NCBI GenBank assembly: GCA_900170005.1
Contig: LT827128.1
Location: forward strand, 3,344,168-3,408,167
Reading direction: 5' to 3'
From: Gordonibacter massiliensis (ex Traore et al. 2017)
GTDB lineage: Bacteria; Actinomycetota; Coriobacteriia; Coriobacteriales; Eggerthellaceae
Length of the DNA stretch: 64,000 bases
Made by a program: the position numbers and the translations under genes. This document shows positions 43,701 to 52,589 of this stretch, in pieces. Within the stretch, counting starts at the first letter, position 1. Each line of letters opens with the position of its first letter. The notes beneath the pieces are model-generated. The model was given only the letters and a program-made list of their open reading frames with translations, did not search any database and was not told the DNA's origin.

Positions 43701-46561
43701 ACCAGACGGTTGCCGGGTCCTGGACCGCCGACGAACTCAAGGACCTCGGCGGCTTCGGCTTCCAGAACGGCTCGTCGCAGTGCGGCATGACCGGCTTCCG
43801 CACGTTCTCCGGCAACGGCGTCTCGCTGGCGGACCTGCTCGAGGAGTGCGGCGTCACGGTGTCCGAGAGCGACGCCTTCCTGCTGGACACGTCCGACCAC
43901 TACGGCAACAACTTCACCTACGACAGCCTGTTCGGCGCCCAGCGCTACTTCCTGGCGGGCATCTACGACGACGACTTCAAGGCGAAGTACGCCGAGCTCG
44001 TCACCTCCGACGACGAGGCCGGCGCCACCGTCGAGCTGCGCCGCCTGCTGGCGGCCAAGGCCCTGGAGGACGGCTCCACCGTCGAGCCGATGGTGTCCAC
44101 CGGCTACGCCGAGACCATGATCTCGTCCGACCAGGTGGCCGACGCGGTGCTGCCGACCGAGGAGAACACGGCCATCAACCCTCTGGTGTCCCTGGAGAAC
44201 CAGTTCCGCTTCATCTACGGCATCAAGCTCGCCCAGGACGACTGCACGGTCACGTTCGCGACCGGCGACGGCTCGGCGGTCGAGCCCCAGACGGTGAAGA
44301 GCCACCTGATGACCTCCACCGAGAACACCACCATCAAGTCCAGCTACTGGGCCAACGCCCTGTACGTCTACCGCGGCAAGGGCGCGCCCGTCGAGCCCAG
44401 CACGGCGGCCGACAGAATCGCCAAGCCGGCCGACCCGGTGCGCGAGGGCTACGCCTTCGGCGGCTGGTACACCGACGAGGCCTGCACCGACGGCAACGAG
44501 TTCGACTTCGAGGCCAACGACGGCACGGTGGACGCGAGCACCACGCTCTACGCCAAGTGGGTCGAAGCCGAGCCGGTCGAGGATATCGACCTCGGCATGA
44601 CGTTCCCCGCCGATCCCGGCACGGTATCGACCGACATGGGTCGCAACCCGGCTGGCAAGGTGAATTTCAGCCTGAAGCCGTCCGACGACGCTTTCGCTGC
44701 CTACCAGGCGGCGCATGCCGACGCGACGAAGAAGGACATGCTGCAGGCATGGATCGACGGCATCACGTCCGTGACCATCGACGGGGTTAAGCTCGAGGGC
44801 AAAGCCTTCAGCGAGTGGAAAAACGAGCTGACCAACGCCGCCGATGACGCGGGCAAGCTCAAGTACTACGAGATTACGGCCGGCACTTCGTCGGCATCGG
44901 TGGCGCTACCCGTCGCGCTCTTCGACACCACGTCGAGCGAGACCGACACCAAGACGCTCGCCGTGGAGTCCACGGGCTTCGCGGCCGTGTCGGGCGACGT
45001 GACGTATCGCAACATCGGTGCGGAGGACCTCGTCGTGCGCGTGCTCGACGAGAACGGCGCCGTCCAGTCCACGAAGGTGCTCACTCAGGACCAGTTGAAG
45101 AGCCTGAACGTGCAGAAGCGCTACAACACCAGCGCCAACTGCGGCATGGCGGGCCTGCGCTCCTATACGAGCGAGGGCGTGCTGCTGACCGACGTGCTTG
45201 ACGCGGCCGGTGTCGAGTTCGGTCCCGGTATGACGCTCAAGCTGCGCGTGAACGACCAGCTTGATGCGAACGGCGATGCGTCGACCGCCGAGGACGGCTA
45301 TATCGGCAACGCCCAGTTCTCGTACGACTACCTGTTCGGCCAGCCGCGCTACTATTATCCAGCCGGGTGGGACGACGCCACGACGTATCCCGAACTGGGA
45401 GGCAAGACCATCTACAGCTTCCTTTCCCAGGACATGCGCGCCTGGAAGGGCGACGACGAGCAGTCCAAGACGCTTGCCAAGCTCATAGGTGCAACCAAGG
45501 AGGAAGTGCAGCCGATTCTCGCTTGGTCGTGGAACGAAGGCGTTGTGGCTTGGGACGGCGCGAACCCGTCTGCGGTCAACGGCTACAACGGCTACACGGA
45601 TCAGGAAACGTATCGCTTCCTCTTCGGCATGAAGGCGGCCGATGACGGTTCCATCACCGACGACAACACCACGTTCTCCAACACGTACGCCGTGTTCGGC
45701 ATGGACGTCGTGGCCGGTGAAGTCGACGAGCCCGGAACGTACGGCATCACCTACAACCTCGACGGAGGCGTGAACGCGACCTCCAACCCGGCCACGTACA
45801 CGGTTGGCACGGCCGTGCAGCTGGCGGCTCCGACCAAGGACGGCTACACGTTCGACGGTTGGTACACCGATGCGTCGTTCTCCAATCGGGTGACCGAGAT
45901 AGCCGCAGGCGTGTCCGGCGATGTCACGCTTTACGCGAAGTGGGTCAAGAACGCCGATCCGACTCCCGAGCAGCCTGCTACCGGCACCAAGACCGATCCG
46001 GCGACGGGCGTTGCGGCGAGCGGCTCCGTGCTCGCTCCTGGCGGCAGCGCCGCCGACGGCAGCTTGAAGGTGTCGGAGATGCTGTCCTCGAGCGACCGCT
46101 TCCAGGAGTTGAAGTCGAAGTACGCACCGGCGAACAACCTGCTGTTCAAGGTGTTCGACGTGTCCCTGCAGAACCTGAACGGCGTTGAGATCACCGACTT
46201 GGGCGCCGACGGGCTCACGCTCACGTTCCCTGTAGGGGCCGAATACAACGGCAAGCCGGGCACGATCATCCATCTGCACAAGAACGCAGACGGCACGGTG
46301 TCCGAGCAGCGCAGCGCCGACGGCCAGAAGGTGGTCGACGGCAAGCTGTCCATCTCGGGCGTCAAGAACTTCTCCGAGTTCGTGGTGATGGTGAACGACA
46401 GCATCGCGACCGCAGGAGGAAACGCGTCCGGTACGACGTTGACGAAGACGGGCGACAGCCTGCCGATAGTGCCCATCGCCTGCTTCGGTGGAGCGGCCGC
46501 GCTGCTGTTGGCGCTGGCCGTGCTCGCCCGCCGTCGCGACGGCATGGACGAGAGGGGCTAG
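40721..46561 (+). CDS. 1946-residue modular surface protein (six-Cys domain, HID-like, CUB-like and InlB-type repeats)
   Basis: Signal peptide about 1-55 (ends NKAYA). Order: six-cysteine Ig-like domain about 75-225 (C-R-M-WDKP-C start); HID/DUF1533-like domain (ending YKVTVEADGYADV); a first large module with the motif QCGMTGFRTF; InlB-type repeat (FGGWYTDEACTDGNEF); CUB-like domain (YDFIYVYDGND); a tandem-repeat Ig domain (LVKGDDYTVTYQDNT); second HID-like, second CGM module and InlB repeat; a third, more diverged set (NCGMAGLRSY); C-terminal sandwich domain; TLTKTGDSLP, one helix and RRR. The end resembles a cell-wall or membrane anchor without a canonical LPxTG. HID domains bind hemoproteins in streptococcal Shr, so hemoprotein capture is a hypothesis. 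First gene of the locus. ATG at 40721 has AAAGGAG 9 nt upstream. Confidence 0.85.
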   Translation: MSHSKQKSHCGGGAMKREIAVSTSRMPALFRAFVALVLCMGLMVPSTLTTNKAYAATDATYEGVKAQLLPDYNHGTISVSSVDAQDDVIELEVGETATITVDPYQHVQYKGCRMWDKPCPSGCEDMVPGGGECFVPGLGCKCDQTPSLETADVTATPGDGSIIAVGSPVADGDIAASEAGTKNKASVTVTAEAPGETTLNVGADGLYFWYGASKTYTVRVAERDTTAPTVKADQKIQLRQAGDTGTARVSLEGASQEWADKVESVSVEALSGDDAGSVSALSAEQYAVDAKNGRITFNRTEANPVFSVAPGEGDPIDVAAWGSTTTYPQSKQYKVTVEADGYADVVGDVTVYTGAATTFSIVVDEDGSDETTDDRTVVKTYTKDEIERMSTFQNGSSQCGMTGFRTFSAKGVALADLIASAGVEVSDKDAFKLDTTDDFGRMWSYSQLFGDRYFLQSIYDDPDMKAAYAELVASDDEAGATVELRKLLASKAVEDNSIAKPMISANYAETMISSDQVASAVLPTEDNTKINELVGAENQYRFTYGISLVQEDCTVSFAGEGVDVEPQTVKSHLMTSTENTTIRSTYWNNALVIYKNAAEPVEPSTAADRIAKPADPVREGYAFGGWYTDEACTDGNEFDFEANDGTVEASTTLYAKWVQDGLEGLESPHDYPSNFDQTYTYTMADAGEFGMAVTFDAKTATESNYDFIYVYDGNDNLLGTYSGTELAGKTVYVPQSDTVKIRLTSDSSGNKWGFKVTGVQALTENNIGLVGAVAPISAQFMTDGAAKPEPVVTYGAKTLVKGDDYTVTYQDNTAVGTAKVVVTGAGIYTGSIDREFQVVDADHPAEGATVKAGQKVLLRQAGDTGTARVSLEGATPEWANAVESVTVTPVVDGVKGEPQTLSDGQYSVDAASGRVTFTRTADEPVFFIAAGEGEPIDIAGMRGTTTYPQSKVYEVSVKAAGYADAAGEVSFYTGTSEKFSIIVDEDGNPDTTGDQTVAGSWTADELKDLGGFGFQNGSSQCGMTGFRTFSGNGVSLADLLEECGVTVSESDAFLLDTSDHYGNNFTYDSLFGAQRYFLAGIYDDDFKAKYAELVTSDDEAGATVELRRLLAAKALEDGSTVEPMVSTGYAETMISSDQVADAVLPTEENTAINPLVSLENQFRFIYGIKLAQDDCTVTFATGDGSAVEPQTVKSHLMTSTENTTIKSSYWANALYVYRGKGAPVEPSTAADRIAKPADPVREGYAFGGWYTDEACTDGNEFDFEANDGTVDASTTLYAKWVEAEPVEDIDLGMTFPADPGTVSTDMGRNPAGKVNFSLKPSDDAFAAYQAAHADATKKDMLQAWIDGITSVTIDGVKLEGKAFSEWKNELTNAADDAGKLKYYEITAGTSSASVALPVALFDTTSSETDTKTLAVESTGFAAVSGDVTYRNIGAEDLVVRVLDENGAVQSTKVLTQDQLKSLNVQKRYNTSANCGMAGLRSYTSEGVLLTDVLDAAGVEFGPGMTLKLRVNDQLDANGDASTAEDGYIGNAQFSYDYLFGQPRYYYPAGWDDATTYPELGGKTIYSFLSQDMRAWKGDDEQSKTLAKLIGATKEEVQPILAWSWNEGVVAWDGANPSAVNGYNGYTDQETYRFLFGMKAADDGSITDDNTTFSNTYAVFGMDVVAGEVDEPGTYGITYNLDGGVNATSNPATYTVGTAVQLAAPTKDGYTFDGWYTDASFSNRVTEIAAGVSGDVTLYAKWVKNADPTPEQPATGTKTDPATGVAASGSVLAPGGSAADGSLKVSEMLSSSDRFQELKSKYAPANNLLFKVFDVSLQNLNGVEITDLGADGLTLTFPVGAEYNGKPGTIIHLHKNADGTVSEQRSADGQKVVDGKLSISGVKNFSEFVVMVNDSIATAGGNASGTTLTKTGDSLPIVPIACFGGAAALLLALAVLARRRDGMDERG
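42521..42663 (+). repeat. 143-bp internal direct repeat, copy 1
   Basis: Identical to 44390-44532 except for one base (AGGATC against AGAATC). It encodes EPSTAADRIAKPADPVREGY and the InlB-type repeat. Recombination between copies would delete about 1.87 kb in frame. Confidence 0.95.
44390..44532 (+). repeat. 143-bp internal direct repeat, copy 2
   Basis: Second copy of the 42521-42663 repeat, one mismatch. The neighbouring GTGAAGAGCCACCTGATGAC segments before each copy are also nearly identical. Confidence 0.95.
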
Positions 46562-46705
46562 CTCCTTCGCCGGGTTTTGGCGAAAGGCGGCATGGAGGTT
46601 GTCTCGGAGGGCGGGACGCGGCCAGCGTTTCGCCCTCCCGGGGCGCATCGAGGGCCTGCGCGGTGTCTCGCGCGGGCAAGGCGAAGAAAGCTTAGGGGGA
46701 TTCAC

Positions 46706-48064
46706 GTGGTTTCGAAAACAGCCGTCAGAAGGGCTCGTCCCGACGCACGCGCATCGGCGCTTGGAATAGGGTTGGCGATCATGCTGGCGCTCGCGATGCT
46801 TCCGGCGCAGGCGTTCGCCTACTACAACCGGGGCAGCGTGTCGGTTGCTTTGGGAACCACGGCCATCGAGGTGCAGGCGGGGGCCACGGCGAGCGCGACC
46901 GTGTCCATCACGCCGTCGTCGGACGATCAGACCGAGGGGTGCGGCATGCCCAAGTGCCCGCAGGGGTGCGCCGAATCCTGCGCCGACGAGAACGGGCAGT
47001 GCCGTTGCTCCGGCCCCGACTACAAAACGTACTATCCCACGGCCGTGGCGTCGTCCAGCAACGCGAGCGTGGCCGTGGCCACCTACAGCGGAGGCGCGCT
47101 CACCGTGTACGGCAAGTCCGAAGGAGAGGCCGTCATCACCGTACGGGCCTCGCTGCGCCAGTTCACCGATGCCGAGGCTGCGCTCAAGGTGACGGTGTCG
47201 GGCACGGCTGTCGGTGCCCAAACGAGTTCGACGGCCTTCGTCGATGTGCCCGAAACGGCCACGGCAGACCAGGAGGACAAAGCCGCCTTCGTGGAGAAAA
47301 CTGTCATGGGCCGTCCCGTGCACAACGTGCGCATCGTCGACGGGTGCGACGCGGCCGGCCGCCTTGCGGAGATGGCCGGCGTCGACGGCGACGTGACGTT
47401 TTGGGAAGGCGACACGTACTACCATCCGAACTACTCGCTCACGTTCAACGGCACCACCTACGTTGCGTCCGCCGTGCAGCCCTTCGATGTGAGCCTTGCG
47501 GTGTCGACCGAGGCTGCGGGCGTGCTGAACCAGCCGCTTTCCGGCGTGCAGAACTTCGTGGCGGTCGATTTCGCCTGCAAGGGCGCGCTGCCCGCTCCCG
47601 CAACCGTGTACGCCCTGGCCGGAACCGCGCTCTCCGACGACGACGCCGTGGCGTTGTTCTCGTACGACAGCGCGGCGAAGGCGTTCGTGAAAGAAGACGC
47701 GCCCGCCGCCATGGTGGGCGGCTACGCCACGTTCACGGTGCAGGAAGGCAAGACCTACGTGGTTTCGTCGCGCGACCTGACGACGGAGGCCAAGGCCATC
47801 GTCATGGGCGGTTCGACCTCCGCCCAGCAGGGCGGCAGCTGCTGCGATCCCACGCCGGCCGCAGCGGCCACGACCGACGGCGCGTCGTGCTGCGACACGC
47901 CGAGCACCGCCATGGCCCCGATGGTTCCCCTTGCCATCGGCGTCATCGTGGTGGCGGCCGCGGCGGCCATCGTCGTGATCATCATGACCCAGCGCAAGGG
48001 CAAGGGCGCGGTGGAAGCTCCTGCTTCCCCGGCGGCCGACGCGAACGAGGAAGAAGGTCGTTAA
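46706..48064 (+). CDS. Membrane-anchored six-Cys domain protein with CC motifs (paralogue B)
   Basis: 452 residues from a GTG with AGGGGG 7 nt upstream. Signal peptide ends AQAFAYYN. The six-cysteine Ig-like domain covers about 50-170 (GCGMPKCPQGCAESC, then CRC). Residues about 195-365 form a second beta-rich domain (FWEGDTYYHPNYS, ATVYALAGTALSDDDAVALF) shared with the next protein. Then GGSCCDP and GASCCDT, two vicinal Cys pairs, one transmembrane helix (about 400-425) and a Lys/Arg-rich cytoplasmic tail. Probably anchored outside the membrane; the CC pairs could bind metal. Two nt before the next gene. Confidence 0.75.
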   Translation: MVSKTAVRRARPDARASALGIGLAIMLALAMLPAQAFAYYNRGSVSVALGTTAIEVQAGATASATVSITPSSDDQTEGCGMPKCPQGCAESCADENGQCRCSGPDYKTYYPTAVASSSNASVAVATYSGGALTVYGKSEGEAVITVRASLRQFTDAEAALKVTVSGTAVGAQTSSTAFVDVPETATADQEDKAAFVEKTVMGRPVHNVRIVDGCDAAGRLAEMAGVDGDVTFWEGDTYYHPNYSLTFNGTTYVASAVQPFDVSLAVSTEAAGVLNQPLSGVQNFVAVDFACKGALPAPATVYALAGTALSDDDAVALFSYDSAAKAFVKEDAPAAMVGGYATFTVQEGKTYVVSSRDLTTEAKAIVMGGSTSAQQGGSCCDPTPAAAATTDGASCCDTPSTAMAPMVPLAIGVIVVAAAAAIVVIIMTQRKGKGAVEAPASPAADANEEEGR

Positions 48065-48066
48065 CA

Positions 48067-49509
48067 ATGAACGGCATGAAACACCAGCGCGCGAATGCGC
48101 AGAGGGAAGGCGCGACGAAGTCGTATCGTGCCTGGACCGCCCCGGCGGCCATGTTGGCGGCTGCTTTGGCTCTCGCGCTTGCAGCCTGCCTCGTTCCCAC
48201 TACGAAGGCGGCTGCCTACTACAACTTCGGTACGGTGGGGGTGTACCCCGGCGGATCGTATCTGAGCGTGCAGGCTGGGCAGTCCACCAGCACCAGCATC
48301 AGCGTCGATCCGTCGTCGAGCGACCAGACGCTCGGCTGTGGCATGGCTAAGTGCCCGCAGGTTTGCACGAGCGAGGGAGCCACCGAGGCAGGATACACGT
48401 GCTTCGACGTGAACGGACAGTGCACGTGTGCCGGCACCTCGTATTCCACGTACTATCCCGAGGTGTACGCCTCGTCCAGCAACAGCGGCGTGGCAACCGC
48501 GTACGTGAGCGGCGGCACGTTGGTCGTCACGGGGAACTCGGCGGGATCCGCCACCATCACGGTGACGGCGTCGCTGCGTCAGTGGACGACGAACTCGGCT
48601 TCCATTCAGGTTGACGTGGTCGCACCGCCCACGTCGGGCGGGTCGACTTCGAGCGGCGGAGGCGGCGAGTCCCCGAGCTCGGAGGCTCCGGCCACGTCCC
48701 TTCCCGCAGCCAGCACGCCGTCGGCGGCGGGCGTACCTCAGGAGGCGACGGCCACCGAGTCCAAGGACGATGCGCTGAACGAAACCGTCATAGAGACGGT
48801 GGCCGGCAAGGTCATCGTGGTGGAGAAGAACAGCTTCCTCGAAACGCGCGTGCAATTCGAGAAGATCATCGGCACGAAAGACCAGGTCGTTTTCTGGTCC
48901 GGCTCCTCGTCCGATCGCCCCGACTACTCGTGGACGTTCGTGGGGGAAGACGTGTCCGCCGACAGCCCCTTTTTGGACTTCGATCCCACCATCACGGTGT
49001 CGAAGCTGGGCACCGGCAACGTGTCCAACATCATGAAGCAGGCCAAAGACGGTTTGGTTATGGAGTTCGCCCACGAGGGCGACCTCCCTGGCGAGGCGTC
49101 CGTCTACGTCAAGGTGGGCGACGCGTTCGCCGACGGTACCGAGTTGGGTTTGTTCTGCTTCGATGACAAGAGCAAGCGTTTCGAGCGCGTGCAGGATGGT
49201 CTGAAGGTCCAGGACGGCTATGTGTCGTTCAAGACCAACCACTGCTCCACCTGGGCGTTCTCCACCGACGATCTGGCGAGCTACGAAGTGGAGGAGACGA
49301 ACACGCCCGGCGCCGTCTCCGTGAACAAGCAAGACAACATCGCCGACGAGGGCTCGAACGGTTGGATCGTGCCGGTGGCCGTGGGCATCGTCGTCGTCGC
49401 GGCGGCGGTCGTCGTCGTCGTCGTGCTCGTGCGGCGCCGCAAGCGCGCCGACAACGAGGCGGCCGAGATGCCGTCGGTTGCCAAGGACGAGCCCGATGAC
49501 GCCCGCTAG
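48067..49509 (+). CDS. Membrane-anchored six-Cys domain protein (paralogue C)
   Basis: 480 residues. Signal peptide ends TTKAAAYYN; the six-cysteine Ig-like domain covers about 50-180 (GCGMAKCPQVC ... CTCAG). A Ser/Gly/Pro linker (about 195-240) leads to the second beta domain (FWSGSSSDRPDYSWTF, EASVYVKVGDAF, VSFKTNHCSTWAFSTDDL), then one transmembrane helix rich in Val (about 430-455) and RRRKR. It is a clear paralogue of the preceding protein but has no CC pairs. Its 3' end overlaps the next gene by 14 nt. Confidence 0.75.
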   Translation: MNGMKHQRANAQREGATKSYRAWTAPAAMLAAALALALAACLVPTTKAAAYYNFGTVGVYPGGSYLSVQAGQSTSTSISVDPSSSDQTLGCGMAKCPQVCTSEGATEAGYTCFDVNGQCTCAGTSYSTYYPEVYASSSNSGVATAYVSGGTLVVTGNSAGSATITVTASLRQWTTNSASIQVDVVAPPTSGGSTSSGGGGESPSSEAPATSLPAASTPSAAGVPQEATATESKDDALNETVIETVAGKVIVVEKNSFLETRVQFEKIIGTKDQVVFWSGSSSDRPDYSWTFVGEDVSADSPFLDFDPTITVSKLGTGNVSNIMKQAKDGLVMEFAHEGDLPGEASVYVKVGDAFADGTELGLFCFDDKSKRFERVQDGLKVQDGYVSFKTNHCSTWAFSTDDLASYEVEETNTPGAVSVNKQDNIADEGSNGWIVPVAVGIVVVAAAVVVVVVLVRRRKRADNEAAEMPSVAKDEPDDAR

Positions 49510-52500
49510 CGGGCGTGCAGCCGCCGCATGCGCGGCGGCTGCACGCCTTTGCCAAACGCTGCTCATAGCCTTGCTCGTCGCCTGCGCCGTCTCGACTCCG
49601 TCGCCCGCGTTCGCGGCGATGGGCGGCATGGGCGGTTCCGGCTCGTTTGAGGGCATGTCCTCGGACGGCGCCGTCGCGCAAAGCGCGAACGACGACCCGA
49701 ACGCGGAGCAGCTCGGCCTCATGCCGAAGCTCTTCCGCCTCACCGGCGAGAGCCGCGCGTCCCAGGGCGAGGGCAGCCTGCCCGTCGAGGGCGTGGGTGC
49801 CGTCTTCCCGAACCTGCTGTCTGTGAACACCACGCCCGCGTCCATCAACACGGGTATCGAGTGCCACATGGACGAGGTGTGCGGCTTCGACCCCTGCACC
49901 TGCGGCAAGCCCGACGCGTGGGGCCACTGCGCGTGCGGCGGCTTCCGCGAGACCGCCCCCACCGTGACCATATCCACGAGCGACGCCAACGTGGCGCAGA
50001 TCGTGCAGGCGTTCGGCCAGACGTGGATCCTGCCCGTCGGGCCCGGCACGGCCACGGTGCAGATCACGGCCGACCTCGTGCACTACCGAAGCGCCAGCTA
50101 CGCGTTCGACGTGGAGGTGGCGCCGTTCGGCGCGGTGGACGCCCTGCTCATCGCGGCGGCGTTCCTGTTGGCGGTGGGCGTTCTGGTGGGCCTGTTCTTC
50201 CTCGTGCGGCTCATCGTGCGCCTCGTGCGACGCAAGCTGGCCGAGCGCCGCGCCTGGAAGGCGCGCGGCGACGAGCTGAAGGAGGAGTTCCCTTTGACGT
50301 GGCGCGCCAAGCTCCAGTCCGAGAAATACGCGAAGTCCCCTCGCGGCCGGCGTCGGCGCGCGGGGCATCGCCGTCCGTTCGCGCACGACTTCCTGTTCTC
50401 GCTGCGCCAGGCGGCCCCGGTGCTCGTGGCCGCGCTCGCGCTGTTCGCCGTGCTCGTGCCGGTGTCCACCTCGGTGGTGAACGACATATCCGTGTTCAAC
50501 GTGAACTACACGCACGAGCAGTTGAAGTTCCAGTTCTACGCGCAGGAGCTCGCGCCCGTCGTCAACGCGGCGTGCGTGCTGTTTGGCGCCGTGCTGGCCG
50601 TGGTGCTGTTCCGCTTCCTGCTGGTGAAACGCGCCACCACGGCGTTCTTCTCGGTGGGCTTGTCGCGCGTGAAGCTGTTCTTCTCGCGCTACCTGGCCGG
50701 CGCCGTGTGCATCGTGGTCGGCATCGCCGTGCCGTTCGCCGTGTCGCTGTTGCTGAACCATCTGGCGCTCGGGCTCTACGACGGCGAGGTCCACGAGTTC
50801 TTCTATGTCACCTGCGGTTATATCACGGTGGCGCTCGCGGCGTTCGCGCTCGCGGGCATCGCCGTCATCTGCGCCGGCACGCTGTTCGAGACGTGCACGT
50901 TCGGCGTGGCGCTGCTGGCCAGCGTCAGCGTGGTGCTGTGGGGCGTGGGCGTGCTGGCCGACTACCTGCTGGTGGGCAACGCCTCGGGGGCGGCGCTCTA
51001 CGGCCAGGCGGTGCAGGTCGAGCCGTCGTTTTTGTCCCAGCTGTCGTATCTGAACCCGCTGCTGTTCTTCTCCGACGCGGGCGGTTCGCACCAGTTCTTC
51101 ATGGCGCTGCATCCCGTGTACTATCCCGTGTTCGGATCGTGGTCGCTCATCATCGGCTGGTTCGCGGCGTACCTGGCGCTCTCGGCGCTGGGGCTGGCGG
51201 CGTTCTGCCGCCGTCGCGGCGAGCAGGCCGAGATGGCGGGCAAGGCTCCCGTGTTCTCGCTCTTCTCCGTGGCCGTGCTGGGCCTGGCCGCCTTCGCCGC
51301 CGCCGTGGCCCTGCTGGGCTCGGTGGACGTGGCGGTGGCGCTCGTGGTGGGCGCGGCGCTGTTCGTGCTCGTGTCCCTCGTGCTGCTGTTCGGCCCCCTG
51401 CGCGGTCGCACTGCGCGCCGCACGACGCTCGCGTGCGTGGGCGGCGAGCTCGCAGCCATGGCGGCCGTTGTGACGGTGGTGGCCGGCGGGGCTTTCGGGT
51501 ACGCGGGCTTCGTCCCCGCCGCCGAGGACGTGGAGAGCGTGGAAGTGTCCTACAACGGCTCGCCCAGCTATCTCACGCAAGGCTTCTCGGGCGTGGCCAG
51601 CGGCTCGTCCTACTACTACACGTCGTACCGCAGCTACGGCCAGGAGTCGTCCGTCGACATCGTGCGCTCGCTGCACGGCCAGCTCATCGACTCGGCGCGC
51701 GCGGCGCGCGAGACGAACTACGAGGACTTCCAAAGCTCGGTCGTGCCCTACGACGTGGTGCTGCGCTACCGCATGAAGGACGGCGGGGACGTGGTGCGCT
51801 ACTACAACCAGGCCACGGTGGGCGAGCTTTCCGCCCTGCTGGCCCTGGACAACAACGCGCACACCCACGAGCTGGAGAACGCCGTGGTCACGGGCGATAC
51901 GAGCGGCTTGTCCGACGAGGAGCGCGAGGCGCTGTCGAAGTCGCCCTCGTACAACGCCTATCGCGCTGGCTACGTCTACCTGGGCGACGGCGCGCTCAAC
52001 CGCATCATGCAGGTGGAGTGCACCGACGAGGAGCGTGCCCAGCTCGTTGCCGCCTTGGCGCACGATTTGGCGAACACGAATGCGAACGAGCGCTACCTGC
52101 CGTCCAAGCCGGCCCGCGCCGCGCTCATGTTCACGCTGTCGCCCGAGCTGGACGTGGCCTCGTTCGGCTATTCGTTCAGCAACGCCGTCACCTACGTCAC
52201 GGACGACTGGACCGAGACCATGGCGTGGCTCGAGGGCAAGGGCCTCATCGACGCGTTGGGCGGGCAGCTGGACTCCAAGGTCATCGAGCAGCTCACGTTC
52301 CAGCTCGACGACCCCTACGCGTCCATCAACAAGGTCACGCAGCCGGTGAGCCGCTACTTCATGGCCTACCGCAGCGAAACGGCCGGCCAGTACTGGATCA
52401 CGCAGGACTACGGCGCCCTCAAGGTGGTCGACGAGCAGAGCAAGATCGCCGAGATCGTGCCGAACCTGCGCATGGGCTGCTACATGACGGGCGGCTACCT

Positions 52501-52579
52501 GGTGCAGGCGAAGCTGCGCGGCATCGAGGCGTACGTGTACTTCTACCTGCCGGCGGAGCTCGCGCCGTCGTATCTGTAA
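49496..52579 (+). CDS. ABC-2-like permease with N-terminal six-Cys domain (paralogue D)
   Basis: 1027 residues. Signal sequence about 1-35; six-cysteine Ig-like domain about 85-210 (ECHMDEVC, CTCGKPDAWG, CACGG); transmembrane helix about 215-240; basic cytoplasmic loop (about 245-300); then a multi-helix permease region (about 305-680) resembling ABC-2 or MacB-like proteins; a final extracellular domain of about 340 residues (starting about 685, VESVEVSYNGSPSYLTQ). The matching ATPase gene starts 10 nt downstream. The fusion of the shared domain to a permease argues that it takes part in ligand handling by this transporter. ATG at 49496 overlaps the previous gene. Confidence 0.75.
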   Translation: MTPASGRAAAACAAAARLCQTLLIALLVACAVSTPSPAFAAMGGMGGSGSFEGMSSDGAVAQSANDDPNAEQLGLMPKLFRLTGESRASQGEGSLPVEGVGAVFPNLLSVNTTPASINTGIECHMDEVCGFDPCTCGKPDAWGHCACGGFRETAPTVTISTSDANVAQIVQAFGQTWILPVGPGTATVQITADLVHYRSASYAFDVEVAPFGAVDALLIAAAFLLAVGVLVGLFFLVRLIVRLVRRKLAERRAWKARGDELKEEFPLTWRAKLQSEKYAKSPRGRRRRAGHRRPFAHDFLFSLRQAAPVLVAALALFAVLVPVSTSVVNDISVFNVNYTHEQLKFQFYAQELAPVVNAACVLFGAVLAVVLFRFLLVKRATTAFFSVGLSRVKLFFSRYLAGAVCIVVGIAVPFAVSLLLNHLALGLYDGEVHEFFYVTCGYITVALAAFALAGIAVICAGTLFETCTFGVALLASVSVVLWGVGVLADYLLVGNASGAALYGQAVQVEPSFLSQLSYLNPLLFFSDAGGSHQFFMALHPVYYPVFGSWSLIIGWFAAYLALSALGLAAFCRRRGEQAEMAGKAPVFSLFSVAVLGLAAFAAAVALLGSVDVAVALVVGAALFVLVSLVLLFGPLRGRTARRTTLACVGGELAAMAAVVTVVAGGAFGYAGFVPAAEDVESVEVSYNGSPSYLTQGFSGVASGSSYYYTSYRSYGQESSVDIVRSLHGQLIDSARAARETNYEDFQSSVVPYDVVLRYRMKDGGDVVRYYNQATVGELSALLALDNNAHTHELENAVVTGDTSGLSDEEREALSKSPSYNAYRAGYVYLGDGALNRIMQVECTDEERAQLVAALAHDLANTNANERYLPSKPARAALMFTLSPELDVASFGYSFSNAVTYVTDDWTETMAWLEGKGLIDALGGQLDSKVIEQLTFQLDDPYASINKVTQPVSRYFMAYRSETAGQYWITQDYGALKVVDEQSKIAEIVPNLRMGCYMTGGYLVQAKLRGIEAYVYFYLPAELAPSYL

Positions 52580-52589
52580 GGGGGCGCCC

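Noticed and set aside
46440-46480. LPxTG sortase signal at the end of the 1946-residue protein.
   Set aside because: The segment reads TLTKTGDSLP; the order LPxTG is not met, so only a generic membrane anchor is claimed.
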